64,000 nt of DNA from Faecalibacterium sp. GTDB taxonomy: Bacteria; Bacillota; Clostridia; Oscillospirales; Ruminococcaceae. The notes beneath the pieces were generated by a model. It had not been told where the DNA came from, did no database searches, and saw only the letters and a program-made list of their open reading frames with translations. The DNA is taken from positions 1 to 64,000 of the forward strand of contig JAHHRL010000008.1 of the NCBI GenBank assembly GCA_020025825.1, given 5' to 3'. Numbering within the stretch: the first letter of the stretch is position 1; the number at the start of each line of letters is the position of its first letter. Made by a program: the position numbers and the translations under genes. Below are positions 57,647 through 64,000 of the stretch, piece after piece.

Positions 57647-59044
57647 TTACTCAATCAGGCCATTCAGCAGTGCCAAGCACTTACGGCTGTGCAGCTTACG
57701 AATTGCCTTTGCCTCAATCTGGCGGACACGCTCACGGGTAACACCAAAGTCCTTACCGACTTCTTCCAGTGTACGGGGGCGGCCATCATCCAAGCCGAAA
57801 CGCAAACGGATAACCTTTGCCTCACGGGGAGTCAGGCTCTGCAATGCCAGGTTAATCTGCTGTGCAATCATTGCACGGTCAGCAGCCTTGCCGGGAGCCT
57901 CTGCGCTTTCGTCTGCAACGAAATCGCCCAGAGAGGAATCTTCTTCCTCGCCGACAGGGCTTTCCAAGCTGGCGGGCTCCTGTGCCATACGCTGAATCTC
58001 ACGCACACGCTCAACGCTCATGTCCATTGCCTTTGCCAGTTCTTCCGGGGTAGGTTCATGGCCGTTCTGGTACACCAGCGTGTTGGTTGCCTGACGCATA
58101 CGGTTAATGGTTTCCACCATATGTACCGGAATACGAATGGTACGTGCCTGGTCGGCAATTGCACGGGTAATTGCCTGACGAATCCACCAAGTTGCATAAG
58201 TAGAAAAGCGGAATCCACGCTCGCAGTCAAACTTTTCAGCTGCCTTAATCAGGCCAATATTGCCTTCCTGAATCAGGTCCAGGAATGCCAAGTTATGACC
58301 AACGTGCTTTTTAGCAATGGAAACAACCAGGCGCAGGTTTGCTTCGCTCAAAGAGCGACGTGCAGCCAAGCCGTCTGCACGGGTTGCCAGCAGTGCCTTG
58401 CGGCCTTCCTCAGACAGGGGGCCATGCTCCACAGCCTCCATAGCTGCTTCCTGCTCCTCTTTCGAGTTGTCTTCCTTATCCTCCGGCAGCTCCTCAGTGT
58501 CGGCAAAATCACCGGGGGTAAAGTCGCCTAAATCTTCCTCGAAAGAAAAACGCTGGCCGTTGCGCTTGATGTATTCGGGGCTGCCGTACTTTTTACGGTC
58601 AGCGTACAGGATGCGTGCAGCCTCTGCACCAGCGTGGATACGCTTGGACAGGCTGATTTCCTGCTCTGCGCTCAACAGAGGAATCTGACCAATCTGCTTC
58701 AGGTAGTTTTTAACCGGGTCATCCAGCAGTTCGTCCATAGCAGCCTTGCGGTCTGCTGCGTCTTCATGCTGTTCTTCTTCCTCTTCATGGTCGGCTTCAG
58801 TATCCATAACTTCCTCTACATGATGAGAAAAATGTTCTTCCTTATCCAGCTGTTCAGGCTCAGACAAAATATCGTCCAGATCAGCGGCGCTGGTATCGCG
58901 CACTTCAATATCCTTTTCGTCCAGCATGCTGTACAGACCTTCCGGGTCTGCGCCACCCTCTGCAACAACAGCATTTACCTCTGCCACTGTAACAAAGCCA
59001 TTTGCGGTGCCCTTTTTGATCAATTCTTTTAAAGAAATGCTCAT
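57647..59044 (-). CDS. rpoD: Primary RNA polymerase sigma factor (RpoD/SigA)
   Basis: 465 aa. Region 1.1-like acidic N terminus, region 1.2 (DPVKNYLKQIGQIPLLSAEQEISLSKRIHAG, about 109-139), region 2 (ANLRLVVSIAKKHVGHNLAFLDLIQEGNIGLIKAAEKFD...FSTYATWWIRQAITRAIADQARTIRIPVHM, about 235-310), region 3, and region 4 (VIRLRFGLDDGRPRTLEEVGKDFGVTRERVRQIEAKAIRKL, about 415-455) are complete. Between 1.2 and 2 there is an unusual acidic spacer of about 80 extra residues (142-225). GGAGAGG precedes the ATG. The usual dnaG neighbour is absent. Confidence 0.96.
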   Translation of the reverse strand: MSISLKELIKKGTANGFVTVAEVNAVVAEGGADPEGLYSMLDEKDIEVRDTSAADLDDILSEPEQLDKEEHFSHHVEEVMDTEADHEEEEEQHEDAADRKAAMDELLDDPVKNYLKQIGQIPLLSAEQEISLSKRIHAGAEAARILYADRKKYGSPEYIKRNGQRFSFEEDLGDFTPGDFADTEELPEDKEDNSKEEQEAAMEAVEHGPLSEEGRKALLATRADGLAARRSLSEANLRLVVSIAKKHVGHNLAFLDLIQEGNIGLIKAAEKFDCERGFRFSTYATWWIRQAITRAIADQARTIRIPVHMVETINRMRQATNTLVYQNGHEPTPEELAKAMDMSVERVREIQRMAQEPASLESPVGEEEDSSLGDFVADESAEAPGKAADRAMIAQQINLALQSLTPREAKVIRLRFGLDDGRPRTLEEVGKDFGVTRERVRQIEAKAIRKLHSRKCLALLNGLIE

Positions 59045-59103
59045 ATTTCGTCCTCTCCTTTTGGTCCCTACTTTTTGGGATGAACATGGGTATGCAAGAT
59101 TAT

Positions 59104-59132
59104 ATTATATAGCAATTTTTCTGTTTTGTCAC
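59104..59132 (-). promoter_or_regulatory. Promoter of rpoD
   Basis: Minus-strand GTGACA (59132-59127) and TATAAT (59109-59104), 17-base spacer, about 60 bases before the rpoD ATG. Confidence 0.6.
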
Positions 59133-59175
59133 GCTTTTTTCGTCAAAAAGTGATTTTTTACAAACTTTTCCGCAA

Positions 59176-60228
59176 TCAGATAACCAAACCGCCATTGACG
59201 CCAAACACCTGACCTGTAATAAACCCGGACTTTTCGTCTGCTAAAAATGCCAGTGTCTGTGCAATTTCTTCCGGTGTGCCCAGCCGCTGAACAGGGGTTT
59301 CCTCTGCCAAAGCAGCTTTATCCTCAGCTGTAAACGTATTCATCATATCTGTTTCAACAACACCGGGTGCCACACAGTTTACGGTAATTCCGCTCGGGCC
59401 TTCTTCTTTTGCCAGTGCCTTAGTCAGCCCAATTACACCTGCTTTGGCTGCCGAATAATGTACCTCGCAGCTGCCTCCGGTTTGCCCCCACATACTGCTT
59501 ACAGTCAATATGCGGCCGTACTTTTTGCGAATCATTGCAGGCAGTGCCAGCTGACACAAGTGGAACACACCTGTCAAATCTACGCCAATCATCTGCTGCC
59601 AGTCCTCTTCTGTAATGTCAGTAAACAATTTCTGCTGTGCAATACCTGCGTTGCAAACCAGTACATCCGGTTCGCCCATTGTACGCTGCACCACTTTCCA
59701 TGCCGCTTCACAAGCTGCACGGTCTGCTACATCGCACCGCACCGCAACACAGTCGCTTCCCAACTCGTTTACTAATGTACGTGCCGCAGTTTCATTGGAA
59801 TGATAAAAGAATGCAGTGCGGTATCCCAGCTTCCAAAACAAACGGACGGTAGCTGCACCAATACCTCTGTCGCCGCCGGAAACCAGCACAAGATGCCCAT
59901 TGCTTCTGCGCCCGTTTGGCTGCGGCTGAATCGGCTCCTCAGGTTGAGATGCTTTATCCAGCTCGTCCCATGTAACGGTTTTGAACGGGTCCAATTCCAC
60001 CACCGGTGCAGTGTGCTCCTCTGCTTTTTCATCTATAATTTTTGTAGCGGTTTCTTCTGCGGTGGGCATTGCCTGCGTTTTTTCTTCTCCAATCAAATCT
60101 GTAGCGCCGCCGGCAGCCCAATCAAACAATGCATGGTGGTTACCGGTCAGCTCTTGTACCGATGCTTCTTCTTCCGGCTCATCATCAAAAAGGTTCAATT
60201 CAAATTCGTCGTCCTGCGAATGCTGCAT
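59176..60228 (-). CDS. SDR oxidoreductase, FabG-like, with acidic N-terminal extension
   Basis: 350 aa. Residues about 112-350 are a classical short-chain dehydrogenase: GGDRGIG (118-124), NAG (193-195), catalytic Ser245, Tyr258 and Lys262 (YSAAK), and a PG.V.T substrate loop. This core is closest to 3-oxoacyl-ACP reductases (FabG). Residues 1-110 are an acidic, low-complexity extension (many Glu/Asp, Thr, Pro) that FabG lacks. GGAGG precedes the ATG, so the extension is really translated. It is followed by rpoD 131 bases downstream and preceded by tadA; function of the extension is unknown. Confidence 0.88.
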   Translation of the reverse strand: MQHSQDDEFELNLFDDEPEEEASVQELTGNHHALFDWAAGGATDLIGEEKTQAMPTAEETATKIIDEKAEEHTAPVVELDPFKTVTWDELDKASQPEEPIQPQPNGRRSNGHLVLVSGGDRGIGAATVRLFWKLGYRTAFFYHSNETAARTLVNELGSDCVAVRCDVADRAACEAAWKVVQRTMGEPDVLVCNAGIAQQKLFTDITEEDWQQMIGVDLTGVFHLCQLALPAMIRKKYGRILTVSSMWGQTGGSCEVHYSAAKAGVIGLTKALAKEEGPSGITVNCVAPGVVETDMMNTFTAEDKAALAEETPVQRLGTPEEIAQTLAFLADEKSGFITGQVFGVNGGLVI

Positions 60229-60244
60229 AAAAATGCCTCCTTAC

Positions 60245-60742
60245 TTACTTTTTTTGTTGGGGCTGTGGCGGGCGCCATTTGGGCATTCCCGCACGTTTTT
60301 CCCTCAATTGCACAAAAAACTGAGACAGCATCTCTCCTGCCTGTTCTGCGCACAGCCCGCTTTCAATTTGGGGTTTATGGTTAAACGGCATCTCGAACAA
60401 ATTTGTAACAGAGCCGCAGCATCCGGCCTTTGTATCCGGTGCACCATATACCACACGCCGCAGGCGGCTATTGATAATAGCACCTGCACACATGGGGCAT
60501 GGCTCCAGCGTTACAAATAATTCACACTGCCACAAACGCCAGCCACCCAACTTTTTGCAAGCCGCATCAATCGCTAACAGCTCTGCATGATGGGTTGCAT
60601 TTTTTTCACTTTCTCTGGTGTTATGCGCTGCGGCAATAATCTGGCCATCCTTAGCAATAACAGCCCCTACCGGTACTTCGCCCAGCTCGGCGGCTTTTTT
60701 TGCTTCTTCCAGTGCTGCCTGCATCAGCTCCTGATCTGTCAT
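60245..60742 (-). CDS. tadA: tRNA-specific adenosine deaminase TadA
   Basis: 165 aa zinc deaminase making inosine-34 in tRNA-Arg(ACG). Zinc site and catalytic Glu: His52-Ala-Glu54 (HHAELLAI) and PCPMC (Cys82, Cys85); CGSV loop and C-terminal helix follow. The C-terminal tail is Pro/Gln/Lys-rich. GGGAGG lies just before the ATG at 60742, so the upstream in-frame ATG at 60754 is rejected. Confidence 0.95.
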   Translation of the reverse strand: MTDQELMQAALEEAKKAAELGEVPVGAVIAKDGQIIAAAHNTRESEKNATHHAELLAIDAACKKLGGWRLWQCELFVTLEPCPMCAGAIINSRLRRVVYGAPDTKAGCCGSVTNLFEMPFNHKPQIESGLCAEQAGEMLSQFFVQLREKRAGMPKWRPPQPQQKK

Positions 60743-60763
60743 GAAACCTCCCATTGATTCCCG

Positions 60764-61684
60764 TTAGGCCATAAAAATGCAGTAAATCAGCAGAAAAATC
60801 TGCGCAACTACCCATGGCACACTATATAATAACCGCCCAACACGGGGAACTCGCTCCAGCTTTTGCATCCAAAATCCCTGTCGAACCCACCACACCAATA
60901 CGGCAATGCCCAAAACAGGGAACACCAAAAGGCTAATTGTAGCAATCACTTCCGCAACGCTCTGTGCACCGTTTTGGATTAAAATCAGCTGTGTAAACGC
61001 AAGGGTATTATTTACAAAATGCAGTATCATTCCCGGCAGAATACTGCCGCTGCGTTCTGCCAGCCAGCCCAAAAAGATACCCGCCGCAAACGCAAATACG
61101 GCCGAGGATAAATTGCCGTGCAGCAGCGCAAAAGGCACCGCCTGCCCCACAATTGCCAACCACAATCCGTAAGTACGCAGGATGCCCTGCATCACGCCAC
61201 GGAACAGCAGCTCCTCCAGCAGAGCAGGGATTACACATACCACCAAAAAGGCAAGCACCCGTGCGGCCGTGCTTTCGGGCAGCGTTATTGGGGTATTTAC
61301 ACTGCCTGTAACTTTTCCTACAAAGCCCGCTATAACGCCTACTATCTGAGAGGCAGCTAAATAAGCCACTAGTGCAGGTGCAGTCACATTTCGTCGGGGT
61401 AACCGGCAGCGCAGCTGGTAAACAGGCAAGCCTCCCACTACTACAGCAAAGCCCACCGGAATCAATAATGCTGCTGCGCTAAACAGCAGGTTCCCCCACC
61501 ATGCAACCCACTCCAAGTGAGCAAGTGTGGAACCAGCGCCTGCACCATTCAGCCATTTAGTCAACAGCGTTTGGCCCAAAATTCCGCCCAGCAGGGAAAG
61601 CATCAGGTATCCTATTGCACAACCGGCACACCACGCCGCCGCTGTTTGGAGCCCGCCCTGATCAATCATTTTTCGACGACACAT
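60764..61684 (-). CDS. CPBP-family intramembrane metalloprotease
   Basis: 306 aa, about eight membrane segments. The CPBP/Abi motifs are seen: EELLFRGVMQGIL (EExxxR, about 160-172), a helix with HGN (PFALLHGNLSSAVFAF) and a third region with HFVNNTLAF. Such proteins process peptides or prenylated substrates, or act as bacteriocin immunity proteins; no specific substrate is suggested by the neighbours. ATGs at 61690 and 61684 are both possible; the AGGGG site is better spaced for 61684. Confidence 0.88.
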   Translation of the reverse strand: MCRRKMIDQGGLQTAAAWCAGCAIGYLMLSLLGGILGQTLLTKWLNGAGAGSTLAHLEWVAWWGNLLFSAAALLIPVGFAVVVGGLPVYQLRCRLPRRNVTAPALVAYLAASQIVGVIAGFVGKVTGSVNTPITLPESTAARVLAFLVVCVIPALLEELLFRGVMQGILRTYGLWLAIVGQAVPFALLHGNLSSAVFAFAAGIFLGWLAERSGSILPGMILHFVNNTLAFTQLILIQNGAQSVAEVIATISLLVFPVLGIAVLVWWVRQGFWMQKLERVPRVGRLLYSVPWVVAQIFLLIYCIFMA

Positions 61685-61793
61685 CTGCATTTCCCCTTTT
61701 TTCTACATTCTATTTTAGTATACAACATTTTCAGCAAGTGATTCAACCAACTTTGCATACTTTTGATAAGTACTAACTTTTTTTCACATTTTA

Positions 61794-61802
61794 TGCTATA
61801 AT
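61794..61802 (+). promoter_or_regulatory. Extended -10 promoter of the DegV gene
   Basis: TGCTATAAT at 61794-61802, an extended -10; no good -35 at the right distance. It lies about 92 bases before the ATG. Confidence 0.45.
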
Positions 61803-61893
61803 AAAAGAGATGTACCTTTTTTTATGTACAGCTAGGCATTATCGCTACTTGTTTTGTTTACCCCTTAGATACAACCGTATGGAGGTATTATAC

Positions 61894-62754
61894 ATGGTAC
61901 GTATTATTGTAGATTCCAGCTGCGATTTAACTCCTGCCGACTGTAAGTCCAAAAACATTCAGGTTATTCCACTTTCCGTTACTTTGGAAGATGGTACTGT
62001 TTTTCAGGATGACGGCTCCATTGAAGCTGAGCACTTTTATGCACATTTGAAAACTTGCAAAAAGCTGCCCACCACCAGCCAGCCCAGCCCCGAATTATTT
62101 GCACAAGCCTACGAACAAGCAAAGGAAGCCGGCGACGATGTTGTGGTTATCACGCTGTCCTCCGGCTTGTCCGGCACACATCAAAGTGCCTGCATCGCTG
62201 CTGAAATTGCAGATTATGCAGAGCATATTTATTTGGTAGACAGCAAAACCGTTTCGTTGGCTTTGGGCGGCCTCACCCTGCACGCTGCTACGCTGCGTGA
62301 CCAAGGACTGTCCGCTGAAGAAATTGCAAACGAACTGGAACGCTTGAAAAACCATATTCACCTGTTTGCAATGGTCAATGATTTGAACAATCTGCGTAAA
62401 GGCGGACGCCTGCACGCTGCTGCTGCAATCGCAGGCGGTATGCTGGGTGTCAAGCCCATTTTGACTGTCCGTGATGGTAAGGTTTCATTGGTCGGCAAGG
62501 CACGTGGTCTGCCCGGCGCTTATGTTGCATTGTTCAAGCACATGGAAGACTTTGGCGGAGCTTCTCACCACTTGGCCTTCTATGCTGCTTACACTGACCG
62601 TCTGCAGCAACTGGAGCCTATCCAACGCTATTTGGAACAAAATAACTACCCCAAGCCCATGACCTCTCGTATCGGACCTGTAATTGGTACGCATATTGGT
62701 GCCGGTGCTTTTGGCATTGCTTATTTTGATAACGATGCCGATATTCTCCCCTAA
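61894..62754 (+). CDS. DegV family fatty-acid-binding protein
   Basis: 286 aa. The N-terminal VDSSCDLTPADCKSKNIQVIPLSV, the loop TSQPSPELFAQAYEQA (TSQPSP, about 52-57), the SSGLSGTHQSA motif and GGR-region RKGGRLHAAAAIAGGMLGVKPILT are diagnostic. FakB/DegV proteins present fatty acids to the FakA kinase for phospholipid synthesis; no fakA is adjacent. The start at 61894 has GGAGG upstream; the open frame extending 84 bases has no site. Confidence 0.95.
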   Translation: MVRIIVDSSCDLTPADCKSKNIQVIPLSVTLEDGTVFQDDGSIEAEHFYAHLKTCKKLPTTSQPSPELFAQAYEQAKEAGDDVVVITLSSGLSGTHQSACIAAEIADYAEHIYLVDSKTVSLALGGLTLHAATLRDQGLSAEEIANELERLKNHIHLFAMVNDLNNLRKGGRLHAAAAIAGGMLGVKPILTVRDGKVSLVGKARGLPGAYVALFKHMEDFGGASHHLAFYAAYTDRLQQLEPIQRYLEQNNYPKPMTSRIGPVIGTHIGAGAFGIAYFDNDADILP

Positions 62755-62777
62755 AAGCTTTCCCTATTTTTCAAATG

Positions 62778-62815
62778 AAAAAGCTGCCGAATTTTTGTCC
62801 GGCAGCTTTTTATTT
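62778..62815 (+). terminator. Terminator after the DegV gene
   Basis: A 12-bp stem (62778-62789 with 62800-62811) and T run; it also faces the convergent GntR gene. Confidence 0.9.
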
Positions 62816-62826
62816 TTACTCAATTT

Positions 62827-63507
62827 TTATTTAAAGTAAGTAGGATATTCTTCCCGAATCGCCTTTACGTCAATATCGTGGCGGTTCAAATGTTTTTTCA
62901 ACAGTGCTACTGCCTGCTCGGGTTCGTTATCCTGAATTGCCTGCAGCAGCTGCTCGTGGTCCTGCACGATTTTATCATCTCGAATTTGGCTTAATGCTAA
63001 GCTGCGCACACGGTCGGCATGCAGTGCCATATTTTCCATCAGCTTGTACACCTGAGATTTATTCGCCATCTGGAACAGCAGCGCATGGAAGGAATTATCC
63101 AGCTCCATCACCATCTCGGTATACACCTGGCCATCCTGCTGGTAAAACTGCTGCAGCCGCAGGTTTTCCTGCAGTTTATGCAGTTCCGGGGCATCGGTTT
63201 TTCCACAGCACAGTTCCACCACTGCACACTCCAGCACCTGCCGCATAAAGCGAGCTTCCTCTACTAAGTCCGCATCAATCAGCGAGATGCTGCTGCCACG
63301 CTGCGGGTAAATTTCTACAATTTTAGCTTTTGACAGTTCAATCAATGCCTCACGTACCGGCGTGCGGGAAAGTCCCATCTCTGCTGCAAGCTCATTTTCG
63401 CTTACCATACTGCCCGGCACAAGTTCCAACCGTATGATACTATCCTTTATTGTACGCAGGGCATAATCCCGGCCTGTTTCTCTGGGAAGCCGTTCCGTTA
63501 AACGCAT
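62827..63507 (-). CDS. GntR-family regulator (FCD domain)
   Basis: 226 aa. The N-terminal winged HTH (LRTIKDSIIRLELVPGSMVSENELAAEMGLSRTPVREALIELS, about 17-59) is classic GntR; the C-terminal FCD domain (about 80-215) has the metal/ligand His-Asp pattern (for example MELDNSFHALLF, and a later NMALHADRVRSLAL). It probably responds to a carboxylate or sugar acid. AGGAG precedes the ATG. A palindrome near its own promoter and a perfect one near the next gene suggest that it controls both. Confidence 0.92.
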   Translation of the reverse strand: MRLTERLPRETGRDYALRTIKDSIIRLELVPGSMVSENELAAEMGLSRTPVREALIELSKAKIVEIYPQRGSSISLIDADLVEEARFMRQVLECAVVELCCGKTDAPELHKLQENLRLQQFYQQDGQVYTEMVMELDNSFHALLFQMANKSQVYKLMENMALHADRVRSLALSQIRDDKIVQDHEQLLQAIQDNEPEQAVALLKKHLNRHDIDVKAIREEYPTYFK

Positions 63508-63574
63508 AATTTTTTCTCCTGTTTGCGAGCGCCATTAGGCAAATTCCACATCTATATCTCTATTTTATACTTCC

Positions 63575-63616
63575 ACTGTATCATGGAATACGCATTGCAG
63601 TCAACTAGTATGCTAG
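63575..63616 (-). promoter_or_regulatory. gntR promoter with near-palindromic operator
   Basis: Minus-strand TTGACT (63604-63599) with TACAGT or GATACA at 63575-63582 as -10. CTAGTATGCTAG at 63605-63616 (one mismatch from a palindrome) abuts the -35 element and fits the FCD-GntR TnGTatACnA pattern. Confidence 0.5.
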
Positions 63617-63886
63617 TATAAGCGCTCTGTTTTTGTAGTTATAGTATGAAATATGCCGAAATCCCCTTGTACAAAAATCAATGCTTTGCTACACTAGCAT
63701 TAGTATATGTATTATCATTTTAGCCTCACATCGTTTTTTTGTAGCATATAGTTGTTTTACTATTTTTGATGTTCTTATTCAAGAACAATTTTTCTGTATC
63801 CCTTATTAAAAGAGGCATCATTTCCTGTTTTATGCCTATATTATTCATATTTTTTTAAATTTTTTAAGATTCTCTTATATTTATCC

Positions 63887-63915
63887 TTGTCTTCTAGTAT
63901 ACTAGCTATTATAAT
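63887..63915 (+). promoter_or_regulatory. Promoter with GntR-type operator in its spacer
   Basis: TTGTCT at 63887-63892 and TATAAT at 63910-63915 with a 17-base spacer. The perfect 12-bp palindrome CTAGTATACTAG (63894-63905) fills the spacer. The region 63508-63886 otherwise holds no gene and is AT-rich, with one partial repeat (ACTAGCATTAGTA at 63693-63705). Confidence 0.65.
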
Positions 63916-63989
63916 ACTAATCGTACCTTTCAGCTTTATGCTGATAAAATAGATTCCTTGGTACACTTTTAATTTAGGAGGAACTTGTT

Positions 63990-64000
63990 ATGAATGATGT
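63990..64000 (+). CDS. Start of a further gene (truncated by window)
   Basis: ATG at 63990 preceded by TTAGGAGGAA, reading Met-Asn-Asp-Val before the window ends. It lies about 75 bases after the GntR-controlled promoter, so it is the likely first gene of the target operon. Function cannot be told. Confidence 0.6.

Noticed and set aside
1..64000. CRISPR arrays, insertion sequences or prophage genes
   Set aside because: No regularly spaced repeats, transposases, integrases or phage structural genes were seen; the window looks like core chromosome.

Overview
Organism: a chromosomal stretch of a low-to-mid GC Gram-positive bacterium, most likely a Clostridia member and, by gene content (GGGtGRT protein with a NifU-like partner, DUF1846, U32 peptidase next to zapA, divergent Spo0A-like regulator), probably of the Oscillospirales/Ruminococcaceae type. 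PolC-type DNA polymerase III, the pyrH-frr-uppS-cdsA-dxr-rseP-ispG-polC gene order, the SRP RNA next to dnaX-ybaB-recR, and ssrA next to smpB are all typical Firmicutes layouts. Family placement is inference. I see no phage, insertion sequence or CRISPR array. Layout: (1) 1-2.5 kb, small unknown proteins, a YdbC-like ssDNA-binding protein and an HD-domain protein, all rightward. (2) 2.6-7.7 kb, leftward division and wall cluster: ftsW, murA, ftsZ and a DivIVA-like coiled-coil protein, with no murG or ftsQ. (3) 7.8-10.4 kb, rightward dipeptidase plus dipeptide epimerase. (4) 10.6-21.4 kb, leftward operon pyrH-frr-uppS-cdsA-dxr-rseP-ispG-polC. (5) 21.5-25.1 kb, a kinase and a divergent Spo0A-like regulator, two paralogous 99-residue proteins flanking tRNA-Ala, and a deformylase-like protein. 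(6) 25.2-28.7 kb, an amino-acid:sodium symporter divergent from a LysR regulator, then an XRE-family regulator. (7) 28.9-33.3 kb, leftward tRNA-Leu, tmRNA, smpB, recR, ybaB, dnaX and the SRP RNA. (8) 33.4-43.4 kb, leftward shape/division block: mreB-mreC-mreD-mrdA-MinD-like-mgsA (no minC, minE or rodA), then maf, DUF4321, dut, U32 peptidase and zapA. (9) 43.6-48.4 kb, rightward glgP, an unknown gene, nfeD and an SPFH protein. (10) 48.5-53.3 kb, leftward GGGtGRT/NifU-like pair, DUF1846 and an MFS transporter. (11) 53.4-56.5 kb, rightward hisS and an ECF sigma with a DUF4349 membrane partner. (12) 56.5-61.7 kb, leftward tRNA-Gly, AI-2E-type permease, rpoD, SDR, tadA and CPBP protease. (13) 61.8-64.0 kb, DegV, GntR, and the start of a further gene. 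How the genes work together: most of the window is housekeeping. The long leftward operon couples UMP kinase and ribosome recycling to isoprenoid, undecaprenyl and phospholipid synthesis and to the replicase. The mre and fts blocks build and position the wall machinery. The SRP RNA, dnaX-ybaB-recR and ssrA-smpB blocks serve protein export, replication/repair and ribosome rescue. The most interesting parts are the functionally undefined GGGtGRT/NifU-like pair, which has its own strong promoter and terminator; the reduced min and dcw loci; the Spo0A-like kinase/regulator pair; an unusually long spacer in RpoD; an SDR with a long acidic N-terminal extension; and palindromic candidate GntR operators on both sides of the last intergenic region.
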